Of a stretch of 64,000 bases of DNA, positions 25,846 through 36,637 are shown piece after piece. A program made the position numbers and the translations under genes. The stretch comes from Monilinia fructicola. Its lineage: Eukaryota; Ascomycota; Leotiomycetes; Helotiales; Sclerotiniaceae. The stretch lies in contig VICG01000007.1 of the NCBI GenBank assembly GCA_008692225.1, positions 531,501 to 595,500 of the forward strand, written 5' to 3'. Every line of letters begins with the position of its first letter. Positions within the stretch are counted from its first letter, which is position 1. The notes beneath the pieces were generated by a model that saw only the letters and a list, made by a program, of their open reading frames with translations, was not told the DNA's origin and did no database searches.

Positions 25846-27696
25846 GTTCGGAATATTGCCACGCTCTTTGTACGGATTGGTTCAGTCGCGCCAATTAAAC
25901 ACTATAGAAAATTAGCAGATTTTCATGCAGGAACATGATCGATGCACGTTTGATCTTAAATGCTTTAATTGGAGTAATGCGAACCGTGTTCCTTAAAGGT
26001 CGTACAATCTGGTTGAAAGTATTATAAATCTCAACGTCGTTTTTTTCAAGGAAGCGATCTGTGAAGAAGATGTTTTTGATACAAGGCAATGGAAAACCCT
26101 AACCATGAAAGACCTAAAGGCATGGATACTCGAGGATAGTATTAATATCACGTGATAATTCACACTCGCAGCTTTATTGAATCTTATCGTGCAACCTGGT
26201 ACGCAGGAACACTCTCTACATCTATTGATTGGAAGGTGCAGAGTTATCTCAATATGAACCTGTGCTTTTACGAAGAGCTATAACTCCTCTGCCTCAAAAC
26301 GCAACATTTCCTCTCAACCAGAAATATCTTAGAGAATGGTCTTAGCAGTAATTCACAAAACAAATTCTTCAAACCTCGTTATATAAGCACCTCAAAATGG
26401 ACCACTCTGCACTCTCCTTTCGCGCAAAAGAACGTTCCCGGGTGAATAATCATCGATCTGCTATTAGTTTACATCTAAGAGCTTAATAACTCTTCAAAAT
26501 CCCCGCAAGACAGATATCAACTACCAGTCAACCTCAATTCTTTGCGGTTAATGGAACTACTACAACAACAATAGTAAGCTCTGCTCGTACCCCAACGCTC
26601 CCGCCTCAAAAGTTCGGCATTAGGCTGATGCAAGAGTCGTAGCATCCGACTCACATTATGAATGCTACAGTGAACAAGTCATCCTGACTATCTCAAATGC
26701 GGCTTCTGCGACTATAGAAACCTATCATTAGGGTCGATCTTATGTATATCAACGGGGAGTGAGCTTGCAGGGATATATTTTGTGATAAAATTCCTAACGA
26801 CCTCTCCTTTCCCAATGTCATCATCTTGTGGTGGGGATCATGACTGTTATATAGGTGTTGGGTGCAGTCATAAGAAACTGAGTTGTCAGATATGATAATG
26901 TGAGTTTCAGAACATTTTTATTTTGAAAGTTAGCAATGGTGGATTATTTCTTATAGCTTCATTTCCTGATCTCTTTCGCACTCCTTTTTAAATCTATGAA
27001 TGCCAGGTTAGTTCGATACAAATCGTATATTCTCAGCTGACATAGCACTAGAAGAGAAAGAAAAGACACAAACCCCTTTTGGACACTAGGAATATTAGGT
27101 AAGTACTGTCCTCAACTGATAAATACCATTACTGGTACCAGTTTGCATCATGACCTTGATTATTTGGGCTTAAGCCTTACCCCAAATCCAAACATCAATC
27201 AAGAGATTTACGTTGCAGCCTTGGAAAGTGTACATTGATGAGAAGCTTCCTGTCGAAATGTCGCAAGGACTAAATGCTTATAAGGACTGAAAAAAGTAGA
27301 TGAAGATACTTTTGGCGAACGTTTGTATGAAGCATTGATGCTCCGATCAAAAGACGAACTTCTCAAAAAGTTCAGTTGAATAATGGTTCAGAGATACCAA
27401 ACGACACTCTTACTCACTTCATATTCATGTTGATTGGAAGTACCGCTCCACTTATGCTGTTTCTTATGATGTAAGATGAAGTGTCATGATGCCGATTTTT
27501 TGAGTTAGCCAATCAAATGCAGAATAGTTGGGTTTCCGCTGATCTTTTCAAGCAAGCTTGTCAATAAAATGAACCATCTCTCTCAACAGAATTAGAGACT
27601 CCCTGATATAATTTTCAAAGTAATAGCAGCTCAGTATAATAAAACAAATACTTTTCCGATACTTTCCATAGCTTTACACGCATTCAAGGGGTTGTT
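25846..27696. other. Intergenic region upstream of HET gene
   Basis: No supported gene. A palindrome TATCACGTGATA with a CACGTG core lies at 26146-26157, about 300 bp before the minus-strand gene that starts at 25845. The remaining 1.5 kb is AT-rich with only short frames. Confidence 0.6.
26146..26157. promoter_or_regulatory. CACGTG-core palindrome
   Basis: TATCACGTGATA is a perfect 12-bp inverted repeat located about 300 bp upstream of the gene starting at 25845. It closely resembles the element in the Ku70/ferrochelatase promoter (ATCACGTGAT in both). Binding by a bHLH-type factor is inferred from the motif. Confidence 0.35.
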
Positions 27697-29521
27697 ATGG
27701 GCCGCAAAAAGTTAGCCTTTCCAAAGCTCTTCACAGTATTCAAAGAGATCAGATTGTTCTTCAGACGTAATCATGCCGCCTCCAAAGAGTCCGATCCAGA
27801 TATTGAAGAGCCCTCTCTATATCCCGAAGAGCCTTTCCCTGTCCTCGGAAGGACCAGATCGTTGTTCAAGAAATGCTGCGAAAAACATGAAACAGTATGT
27901 GGAAAAGACCGAGCCACCTCCATCAAACTAAGCCTCATTGATTGCAAAACCCGGTACATTGTTAGTGGGAGGTCGCATATAAAATATGCAGCACTTAGCT
28001 ATGTCTGGGGAACTTCAGAAATTATTCCTTCTAGGCATGATGCCGTCGGGCTGAGTCTTCCAAGTGAAGCCGCCTTGGTCATTGAAGACGCCATCAAAGC
28101 AGCACTATACCTTGGACTAAAGTACCTCTGGGTCGACCAGTACTGTATGGAACAAATAGACAAGAAGAAAAAAGCGCAGCAAATTCGGCAAATGCACCGG
28201 ATCTACAATGACGCCGAAGTGACACTAGTGGCAGCTGTTGGTAGTGATGCACACTCTGGGCTGGCGGCACTATGCTTGCCCTCAGAGTTAATCACAGAAT
28301 ATAGCCGCAATGGAGCGGCCGAAGCGGAGACAGATAAAGATATGTGGGATCCAAACTCTGGACTCCAAAGATCACTGCGTCAAATTGAGAAATCAGTCTG
28401 GAATACGCGTGGCTGGACCTACCAAGAGAGCTTTGTCTCACGTCGGGTGATTGTGTTTCATCAATATGGGGTGTATTTTGAATGCGCCACTACGGCAGCA
28501 GAGTCGATAGAATCAACTGAGGTGTCGGAGCCACTGGATGCCAGCGACGGATGGTGGACTGATCAAGGAATTCCAAATGGGCCTCGAGCACGCTATCTCA
28601 GCACCTACATAAACGCGGATATGATGACATGGCTGGCGCATTTGATCACTGAGTACTCGCAAAGATCCTTAAAGTACCAAAGCGATACCATCAACGCTTT
28701 TTCGGCTGTGTTACAAGACTTTGACGGGAGGCAGTCTATACCTTTTGCCAATTGTGATGATGACATGGGTACGGCTTACAGTTTGCTGAATTTAAATGAT
28801 GAAAGCCCTTGGCGTATCTCGATAGTTCACGGGGTTCCCTTCTACACTGGCGAGATCGATCCTTCTAAAATATCATCTGCTCGAATGAACTCAGCAGGGC
28901 TATGCTGGCACTATGGAAATTGCAGCGGTAGTGGCAATGGCAGTGCGCGCAAGCCAGAGTTTCCGTCGTGGTCATGGGCGGGATGGACTGGTCCAATAGA
29001 ATGGAAACTTCCACAGTCGTGGTCTTCAGAAACAATCCTCCATGTTACAAACATTACTTTCGTCGAGGCCTCGAGGAATTTCCAGAGAGAGCTGACTTTT
29101 GAAGAGGCAAAAGAAGCCCAGTCACCGCTGCTCTCCTTCTATTCTGTAGCTATTCCGCCTCGTTCTTTCTTTGAGGCAGACTCAGGAAGACAATCTGACA
29201 ACGGGATTTGCCTACATAACTACATTTTATCTTGGCCCAAAAGGGGATTCCTCTGCCATTCCGATTGCTCGAAAACCTCTCGCCTAACCCTTCTAAAGGG
29301 GCTACAGGAAGGCACATGCAGACTGGTACTGCTTTATGTTCACTTGAGTTACGACATAATGGGGTTTCAGGGCTGGATTCTCCAAAGGTGCGAAAACAGA
29401 AAACCCGTGTTATAAGCGCGTTGGAAGTGTCTATCATGAAATGAACCGCGAAACAAAGCTTGCCAAATGCTTGAAAAAGTTCGCCGAAGATGCTGAATAT
29501 GAGAGGTTTGAGATATGTTAG
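27697..29521 (+). CDS. HET-domain protein (heterokaryon incompatibility family), frameshift near the 3' end
   Basis: HET-domain proteins act in fungal non-self recognition and can trigger cell death when incompatible strains fuse; many paralogues have no tested role. The single-exon frame starts MGRKKLAFPKLF. The HET domain begins at about residue 98 with YAALSYVWG and continues through AALYLGLKYLWVDQYCMEQ and MHRIYNDAEVTLVAAVG, then ARGW-like NTRGWTYQES. The C-terminal region has FPSWSWAGWTG, usual for the family. The frame as written stops at 29415. The next frame continues the usual ending as CYKRVGSVYHEMNRE to a stop at 29521. Removing one A from AAAA at 29393-29396 joins them and gives 607 residues. 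The intact 572-codon run argues the gene is live. No NACHT or similar partner domain is encoded beside it. Confidence 0.88.
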
Positions 29522-31625
29522 GTTTGACAGCCTTTAAAGGTTCTGACATGCTGGGAATTCACATGGTACACCAACCAGATGGCATCTCAAAGGTGAAATA
29601 ATAGACACTGTATTTATACTACTGAAAAGTACTGAACATCACCATTTCCGATTTTTCGACCCTATATAACGGTTTTCAGTAAATCATGAACAGTACATAT
29701 TCATACGAGGCTCTAATTCTTCTCCTTGCTTGAGTCTAGACCCAGAATCTAAGTTCCTAAGCAGCCCTCAAAATCGTGAATGCCGCATACTTGGAGTTAA
29801 CTTTGCCGACCGATATGAAGCAGACTACAGCTAGACTTGGAGTAAAGAATCAAAGTGAGTTCGTCGCGTAACAGAAAGGGGAGAATAGGAAGTCTTTGAT
29901 TGTATCTCCATCTACCAATCTACCCACTAAACAAGATGCTTCTAGTTGAGCGCACTCTGGTAGCTTGACTTAACAGTGCTCCATTCGAAAAACTCGAACA
30001 AGGAAGCCAGAGCTAGCGCTATGCTACGGTTCAATTCCAAATATGCCATGGGCCAAATACTCGTCGAGCGCATCTGTTCGTGATAGATTCCTCTTGCTAC
30101 TTTTCCGATGTGCAAATTGAGGTGCATCATTTCAAAAAGGCACAACTATATCACCACCCGGAATATCTCATCCCATTATCATTCAAGTCCTGGCAATTCA
30201 CTCTTTGAGAGAGCCTCGCCAACTAGATGAGGTTTTAGTCGCAACGCAGCCTTGCCCACAAAGCACTTTCATTAGCGTTGAAAACTCTGCAAACAAACTG
30301 TTTGTATAAAAATCCTTCTTGCTCCCCAACGAAGCACGGCGCAACTATGTTTCCGTACTAAATATTACTCGCGAGAATTTGCTGATTTCAAAACTGTCGG
30401 AAAATTTGAGTTAGCGGGATTTTGCTTTTTTTCTGATATCTTGATAGACGTGCAACAAAACTTTGATGGAGATTAGATGTCTACCACGTGACACAGTATT
30501 GTATATCATGTGACTTGATGGTCCATAGATTGGTCAAAATTTCGACCCTCAGGACCCTCAGGACCATCTTTTTGTAAACAGCCTCAAGTTCAGGAATCTG
30601 CGTAAAACACAACTTGATTTGTGCAGAGCAGAATTGGATGCGCTTGGAGTTGGAGGTAGAAATTGATGGACTGGATTTTACTACCAGGAAAGGTCTAGGT
30701 ATTAGAATCCTTGATGAGGGTTTGGTATATAATGAGACGGAAGTAAACTTCTGGCCGATGCTCATGGAGAAGTTTCAAGAAGTAAGACGATCAGATGAGT
30801 GGGTACGACAATTGAAGACACTGGCAGCAGACTCGATCAAAGATGGCAAATGACGCATTGCATTGTTCTTGATGATGCCCAAACAGCACCGGTAACAATG
30901 ACATCGTCCTGAAGCATCATATATTACTCCGATTGATTGTGATATTCTTCGGAACGATCAATTTTAAAGTCATACATGAGGTTGGAAAGACTCATTTTCT
31001 TGAAAACGTTTACATTCTAAGAGCAAACAATCAATCGATGATGGGCATATGTTGCAGATTGCAGACGTATAAGGACTACATGGATGGATTAGCCCATCAC
31101 TTTTCAATGCTTTGGAATTCAAGCATCATTTTGAGAATTAGAAACTGGATCGATCCACGGACATCATCAATCAGACGAAATGGGACTTCAAATAATCTGA
31201 AAGTACCCACCCATTGTACTTCATTTGCATCTCACTCACACGGACCACATTCTTCTTTCTTTTTCAAACAAGTTGTTGGATTTCTGATTTATTTGAAACG
31301 ATCTTTTGAATGGCCAGCGTCATTTGAGCTTATTACACCCTGTCTAACAATCTGTCGATTCATCACCCAGGAGGAAGAGTCCCCAATGAGACTCATTCCA
31401 GATCACCAAATTCGGATGTTTCTCATTAATGTTTCATTCGCTTCTCGCGCGCATATATACAGTAGCTTGTCTTTCAACGCATTAAAATGGTTGTGGGGTA
31501 TAATGAGCAACGGCAACGAGATGTTTAAATATGAACCATTCCCAACTCTGTGTAGAATGTGAGACTAGGTTTCCGTTGTGTTTTTCTTACTACTTTTAGA
31601 TCTCATCTTGACTTTCTTTAACATC
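29522..31625. other. Intergenic region between HET and CE16 genes
   Basis: Two open frames, 30614-30853 (79 codons) and 30933-31562 (209 codons), show no motif and unlikely composition; the second runs into the esterase promoter. A 10-bp direct repeat (GACCCTCAG) lies at about 30545-30562. A CACGTG box is at 30485-30490. I support no gene here. Confidence 0.5.
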
Positions 31626-32987
31626 ATGATGAATACCTTTGCCTTCTTAGCCCTGGTTGGCTCCACATTCGCTTCTCCTATCACATCTATCACATCTCGT
31701 GCTACTACTGATACTAAATATCTCTTCTCCTTGTAAATATTTTTCCCTTTCACAGAATATTTGGCTACTAACAGCAATAGTGGCGATTCATACTCTCAAA
31801 CTGGGTTTGATATCACCGGAACAAAGCCATCAGCTGATAATCCTATCGGTAACCCTGCGTTCCCAGGTGATACCACCGATAATGGCATTAACTGGATCGG
31901 GCATCTTGTAGAGACTCACAACTCTTCACTTCTGCTCTCCTACAACTTTGCTTATGGTGGTGCCGTTGTCAATGCTAGCATTGTGGCACCTTATGAAGAC
32001 ACAGTATTGACTCTTGTTAATCAAACGGCCGAATTCGTTGAAAATCTTTCACCAGCACCTAGCTATGCCAAATGGACTGCGGATAACTCCCTGTTCGCAC
32101 TTTGGTTCGGCGTAAATGACGTTGGAAACTCCTATTGGTTGTCCAACGAAACTGATATCATCAGTGCCATTTTCGATAGTTACTTTGCCCAGGCACAAAT
32201 ATTGTATAATGCAGGAGGAAGAAACTTCTTATTTTTGACTTGCCCTCGTAAGTTATGTTTCCAGAGTTTTCATGTATATACTCTGTGAGTCATCAAGTTT
32301 CGAGTCTAATGATCCTCTCCAGCCGTCAATAAATCACCCATGATGCTTGCCTATGGCGATTCAGTCACCTCCTCAGAAGCCACCGTCATTGCTGCCTACA
32401 ACACAGAACTTAACGCCCGAGTCGCCAAGTTCAATACCACCAACACAGGTCTAACAACATACGTCTTTGACACCCAAGTCCCATTTAATGCCGCTCTAAA
32501 TGATCCAAAAGCATATGGAGCCACAGACGCGACTTGTTACAACGCGGATGGAACCTCCTGTCTTTGGTGGAACAATCTTCACCCCGGCCAAGCCATTCAA
32601 AAATTGGTTGCAGAGGGAGTTGCAGAACAATTATCGGGCAAATTCTTCCAGGCTAGTTCTTCAGGCTCGACGGTCTCAAGTTCTTCATTGACAGTTCCAG
32701 CTACAGTGATCGCGAGCTCTTCTTCGATCGCGGCAGTTTCAACGAGTGTTCCAATATCTTCTACCATTGAATCATCCGCCGTTCCTTCTTCAACTGTATC
32801 ACCATCCGCATCTTGGACTTCTAAACCAGCTGCATCTTCCTCGATTAAAACAGCCGCAGCTGTAATTACACCTAGTATTGCATCAAGTGCCTTTATTTCA
32901 TCCTCGGTTACTTCTGTGGCTACTAGCGTTGCCAGCACGACTATTTCCTCGGCAACTTCAGGCGGGGATGATGAATGTGAAGCGTAA
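31626..32987 (+). CDS. Secreted GDSL/SGNH esterase, carbohydrate esterase family 16-like
   Basis: CE16 enzymes are secreted acetyl esterases that remove acetyl groups from plant-wall oligosaccharides. Exons are 31626-31732, 31781-32247 and 32323-32987 (introns 48 and 75 bp; the first has GCTACTAACAG before AATAG). The protein has 412 residues. A signal peptide covers about residues 1-17 (MMNTFAFLALVGSTFAS; the start could also be the second Met). SGNH blocks are FGDSYSQTG with the nucleophile at Ser39, GGAV, GVNDVG with Asn148, and NNLHPG with His278. Asn replaces the Asp usually three residues before this His. Residues about 300-412 are a Ser/Thr/Ala-rich linker-like tail ending GGDDECEA with no binding domain. 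Joining through the branch site at 31771 rather than the CACAG at 31755 is required to make FGDSY. Confidence 0.9.
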
Positions 32988-33827
32988 AGGATGAGAGCTA
33001 CTGGACTCTACATGGGTGCGCGATCATAACCTGGGGCATCACACAGTACTTGCGGATAGAAAATTCATGATAAAAGAGTTACATCCTTGGATGTTAAAAT
33101 TGGAACAACCTCCGCTGGAACTCGAGCTCACCTTTTCTTGTATCATAAGATTTGACTTTATATTGTGTATATACTTCGATATATATAGATACATATTACT
33201 TGTAACATGTAGAACGTTTCGATCTCTCGTGCATACCAGGCCATATACATAATAAGGATCGTGTTACAGCATATGCTTGCCCTATCCTCCAACTCACCCC
33301 CAGCATCATCTTGTCCCCCATTGGCACCTCATTTCTCTCATCTCTTCTATACGGTCAATGATTCTGTTCACCCGCTTCCTATTTTTATTTTTCCCAGAGC
33401 ACATCACCTTTAATATCACGTGACTATCATCGAGACATTCTGGGAGTGGCTAATGCTACGAAAGCTATGAGATGGAGAATCTGTTTCAAAGTGCTTTGTT
33501 TACTCTTCATAAGTGTATACGCTGTACACATGCTCTCTATAATCTCTACGATATCCATGATTACCTTGCAAAACAACATTGAAACAATATCAGAACAACC
33601 ACAGATTTCTTTTCTCCGGGGGGCGTAAATACGAACATTTTCTCATCTTGCATCAATCTTTTTTTCTTCTCTATCCATCCACTAAGAACACAGATATCTA
33701 ACACAGATATCTAACACAGATATTTAACACACACACACAGCACAACCAAGCAACACAACCAGGTTACCCAAACTCCCAGACCCAAAACTAACCCCTCAGT
33801 CACCCACCCTCCCCCACAACCGCAAAG
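32988..33827. other. Intergenic region before CaaX microprotein
   Basis: No gene supported. A CACGTG box is at 33417-33422. Three near-copies of ACACAGATATCTA lie at about 33689-33731, followed by a CA run, placing a short tandem repeat about 100 bp before the microprotein start codon. Confidence 0.6.
33689..33731 (+). repeat. 13-bp tandem repeat ACACAGATATCTA
   Basis: Three successive near-identical units (the third has a TTT change) precede a CA run and end about 100 bp before the CaaX microprotein start. Its position suggests leader or promoter DNA; no function is known. Confidence 0.7.
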
Positions 33828-34118
33828 ATGTGTCTGTCAACACAGCACCAATACCAGTGCCGCCACGTAATCTACCACCCCAAGCCCTGCAAGCCAAAAG
33901 TATTCCCACCTTCATGTCCATATTTCCAATCGCGAGATATGTACATCGCACGGGACTGCAATCGGTGCTTGGCCGAACAAGGGAAGCCGCCCGAGGCTCC
34001 GGAAGTTCGAGAGTGCAGAGACGAGACTGCGAAGAGAAGAAAGGCAAAGATGAAGGAGAGGGGCAAGATTGAGAAGGCGAGTGGTCGCCGAGAGGCAGGA
34101 TGTTGTGCCATCATGTGA
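33828..34118 (+). CDS. Small Cys-rich basic protein ending in a CaaX box (96 aa)
   Basis: A single-exon 96-residue protein. The N-terminal half has spaced cysteines and histidines (MCLSTQHQYQCRHVIYHPKPC, then CPYF and CNRC), a possible metal-binding or disulfide module. The middle is strongly basic and charged (RRKAKMKERGKIEKASGRRE). The last four residues are CAIM, preceded by another Cys (GCCAIM). Cys-aliphatic-aliphatic-Met is a classic farnesylation signal, and a neighbouring Cys plus a basic patch would suit membrane anchoring by palmitate and charge. There is no signal peptide, which agrees with cytosolic prenylation. I do not recognise a family. The start at 33828 is the only suitable Met, in good context (AAAGATGTG). 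Chance occurrence of the CaaX ending cannot be excluded. Confidence 0.6.
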   Translation: MCLSTQHQYQCRHVIYHPKPCKPKVFPPSCPYFQSRDMYIARDCNRCLAEQGKPPEAPEVRECRDETAKRRKAKMKERGKIEKASGRREAGCCAIM

Positions 34119-35202
34119 GTGAACGTTTGCAGAGCCCTTGCGGGGGAAAACTGAAATGGGATAGACTTCTTTTGTAGTACTTGGCTGGTCGAGGAGCGCC
34201 CAGAGATAGATGTCTATCGACGTAAATTAATAATAGAGTAATTATATTAATTAACCAATCTGTAACATGCCCATAGATTTGAAATGATATCGATTGATAT
34301 CTATGTGAAACAGTGAACCAGTAATTCTGCGTGAAATCCCATTGAGAAATGGTAGCTTTGAAGTGAAAGTATTGATGTTCGAAGACGAGTAAATGATGTG
34401 ATGTGATTTTCTCAACAGCTTTTCAGGCCGGACATTATTGGGATGGCAGAAAGTCAACTTTGAGCTTCCTGATAAAGAGAGTCCGCTGCTTGAGACCTCA
34501 GTTGCGACTATTTTCTTATACATCCCTCACCTTTCATTCTCGTTTGACAAATTTCATTTGCTGCCTCTTTCATTGGTCCCATCCCAGTATCTCAGTATCT
34601 TGCTAGTTACAATCAACCAAAGAATTTGCCTACAACAATCTGCGAATTTCCCCAGTGAATAGGAAAGTTGAAAATCTATCTTGTGCAGCCAAAGCAGGGG
34701 GTTGAACGAGAGAGATTCTTATGGCTCATGCTTCACACAACATGAAAAGCTGCTCTCAATTCAATAGAAGCCATGTGTATTCTTCACCTTTCAGTTATTG
34801 ATCCAATGCTGCTGCGGCTCTGTATTAGCAAAACACAATTTGCCAAAACTGAAAATCCGAAAAATCTCGCTTATTCACTATTTTCCCATCAACAACATCA
34901 ACAATAGCCAAACAACCTCTCGCTAAGGCCATCGAAACTCGACAAGAAGAGAACTCGCCCTACCAATTCACTGTAGCGAACAATAGGAACCCTGAATGGA
35001 AAAAAAGACAATAGAAACCCGCCACAGAAGGGTACCGAGGGGAGAATCCAAGTCCATAAATACACCTCTCCTTTCCCCCTTCCATCTTCTTCTTCCTTCT
35101 TCCCTCGTCAACATCTCCAGCGTTCAAACTCGGTACAATTCCACGTACCGAGTCCCATTCCCACCGCAGAGATCCCTTCAACGTCCGAGCGAGCCCGCGA
35201 CA
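34119..35202. other. Intergenic region, no supported gene
   Basis: Short frames only. The frame of the next gene stays open upstream to 34996, but the extra residues look like translated leader sequence (CT-rich DNA), so they are left out of the gene model. Confidence 0.6.
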
Positions 35203-35742
35203 ATGAGCTTGTCGCCATCACCACCTTCCTCCCCTCTCTCCCCCTCTGCTGGCCAGAGACCCGCCATCCCTCACCCCTCCGCCTCGCTTCCCCGTCTAGC
35301 CAACGGTGGTCGTATAGTTGATCCTGTGGCTCTTGACAACCAATCACCACCATCACCATCACCACCATCACCATCACCATCACCACCATCACCATCACCA
35401 CCACCACCATCGCCACCGCCGCCGCCGCCAACCCTCCCCGCTCCGGTTGCTGCGTCCGCGCAGCCACCACGACCAAATTCACCACCACCACCACCACCAC
35501 CACCACAGCAACCCCCAAGACTCCGCCGTAGCGCCCGTACCACGCGCCGCAGCCTCCGAGGTCGGGAATCCCTCGCCTACCTGGAGGAGGAGGAGAGGAG
35601 GAAGGAGGAGCGAGAAACGATACGAGAGGGGAGGGAGAAGAGGAGATTGGAGCGGGAGGCCGAGAGGTGGCGGGTGGAGAGGGAACGGTGTAACCGGTTG
35701 ATGTGGGGGCGGAAGTGGGCGACGAGAGGGGGGAGGAGATAG
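35203..35742 (+). CDS. Proline-rich protein with charged coiled-coil tail
   Basis: The frame encodes about 179 residues starting MSLSPSPPSSPLSPS. Residues about 45-110 are a nearly pure Pro/Ser tract encoded by a CAC/ACC trinucleotide repeat. The last 70 residues are Arg/Glu-rich and predicted helical (EEEERRKEERETIREGREKR), likely a coiled coil, ending RKWATRGGRR. I do not recognise a family. The ATG at 35203 (CGACAATGAGC) is chosen over an in-frame ATG at 34996. The low-complexity DNA keeps several frames open, so poly-His and poly-Gly frames on the same stretch are shadows. The non-repeat C-terminus, with clear coding-like charge pattern, is the best support that this frame is the real one. 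It may be a nuclear or cytoskeletal scaffold; function is unknown. Confidence 0.5.
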   Translation: MSLSPSPPSSPLSPSAGQRPAIPHPSASLPRLANGGRIVDPVALDNQSPPSPSPPSPSPSPPSPSPPPPSPPPPPPTLPAPVAASAQPPRPNSPPPPPPPPQQPPRLRRSARTTRRSLRGRESLAYLEEEERRKEERETIREGREKRRLEREAERWRVERERCNRLMWGRKWATRGGRR

Positions 35743-36637
35743 GGGGAGGGCGGGTGGTGTGGTGGCTGGAGTTTGGGACGGGATGGACGGACGGACGGAT
35801 GGACGGACGGACGGATGGACGGACGGATGAATGGATGAATGGATGGATGTATGAATGGGTTCTGGACTTTGGGGGTGATTTCGTCGCAACCACTTAGGTT
35901 GCAGACTATACCGATGAATTGAAATATTTCCCCAGTTTCTTGACCATCCATGTCCCTTGTACCTCGGATGAATATGTGTTGATTTTTGCTTTGGTGCGGC
36001 GATATTCTGGTCTTTTCACAGCACTAGCTGACTTGGTCGGTTTGAATATGCCATAATCTCTCACATAACAAGGATGAATTGGTTGCAATGTCCATGGGTG
36101 GGGAATCAATATGAGATGGCATTCGTAACTATATACCCAGCATCATTAGATGGATATGTGATCTTCCCGCTTCTTTGTTTCCAATACCAGATTCCACTAG
36201 CTCGCCACCACAGGATTAAGATTTAAATCTAACTATTATAGATTATAGATTAATCCCCTTGATCATCTTCCTCCTTTCTGCCATCTCCCTGTTCAAGCTC
36301 ATCCACGCCACCTCCGTTATAATCCAATCCTATGCGTCTTCAGCTTCCAATCCTCATGCCAGATATAAGAGATTCATTAACCTTCCCCCAAACTACCGAC
36401 CAAATATCCAGCTTAAAGATCACGACCACCCATACATAGATAACAACCCAAGACCCTTCCCGAGTCCCTTGAAAAACCCCAGAAGAACCCATATATAACA
36501 AGCCACCCGAACCCCATTTATGCTTGGAATCTCCGTATGCCCAAATCTCAAATGCAAATGCCAAGTTCCAGATATCCAAATTCACCCATACAAAGCCAGT
36601 TATTTTGTACATGCTAACCATCCTCTTCAACTTTCTT
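35743..36637. other. Intergenic region between proline-rich and SYLF genes
   Basis: Beyond the minisatellite at 35780-35852 nothing is recognised. The flanking genes converge here, so it holds two 3' ends. Confidence 0.6.
35780..35852 (+). repeat. GGAC/GGAT tetranucleotide minisatellite
   Basis: A run of about 17 four-base units alternating GGAC and GGAT begins about 40 bp after the proline-rich gene and grades into ATGAATGG units. It sits next to the CAC/ACC repeat inside the gene, so this 500-bp area is a simple-sequence hotspot likely to vary in length between strains. Confidence 0.85.

Noticed and set aside
30933..31562. 209-codon frame upstream of the CE16 gene
   Set aside because: It has no motif, has a random-looking composition and overlaps the esterase promoter and leader.
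31733..31755. A 23-bp intron in the CE16 gene ending at CACAG
   Set aside because: It is too short for fungal splicing and destroys the FGDSY motif; the 48-bp intron ending at AATAG restores it.
35318..35701. 127-codon frame beginning with a 22-residue His run
   Set aside because: It is the out-of-frame reading of the CAC/ACC repeat that encodes the proline tract; the proline-rich frame has the better start and a structured tail.
35108..35951. Long minus-strand frames over the same repeat region
   Set aside because: They are low-complexity shadows (poly-Gly, poly-Val, poly-Ser/His) of the CAC and GGAC repeats.
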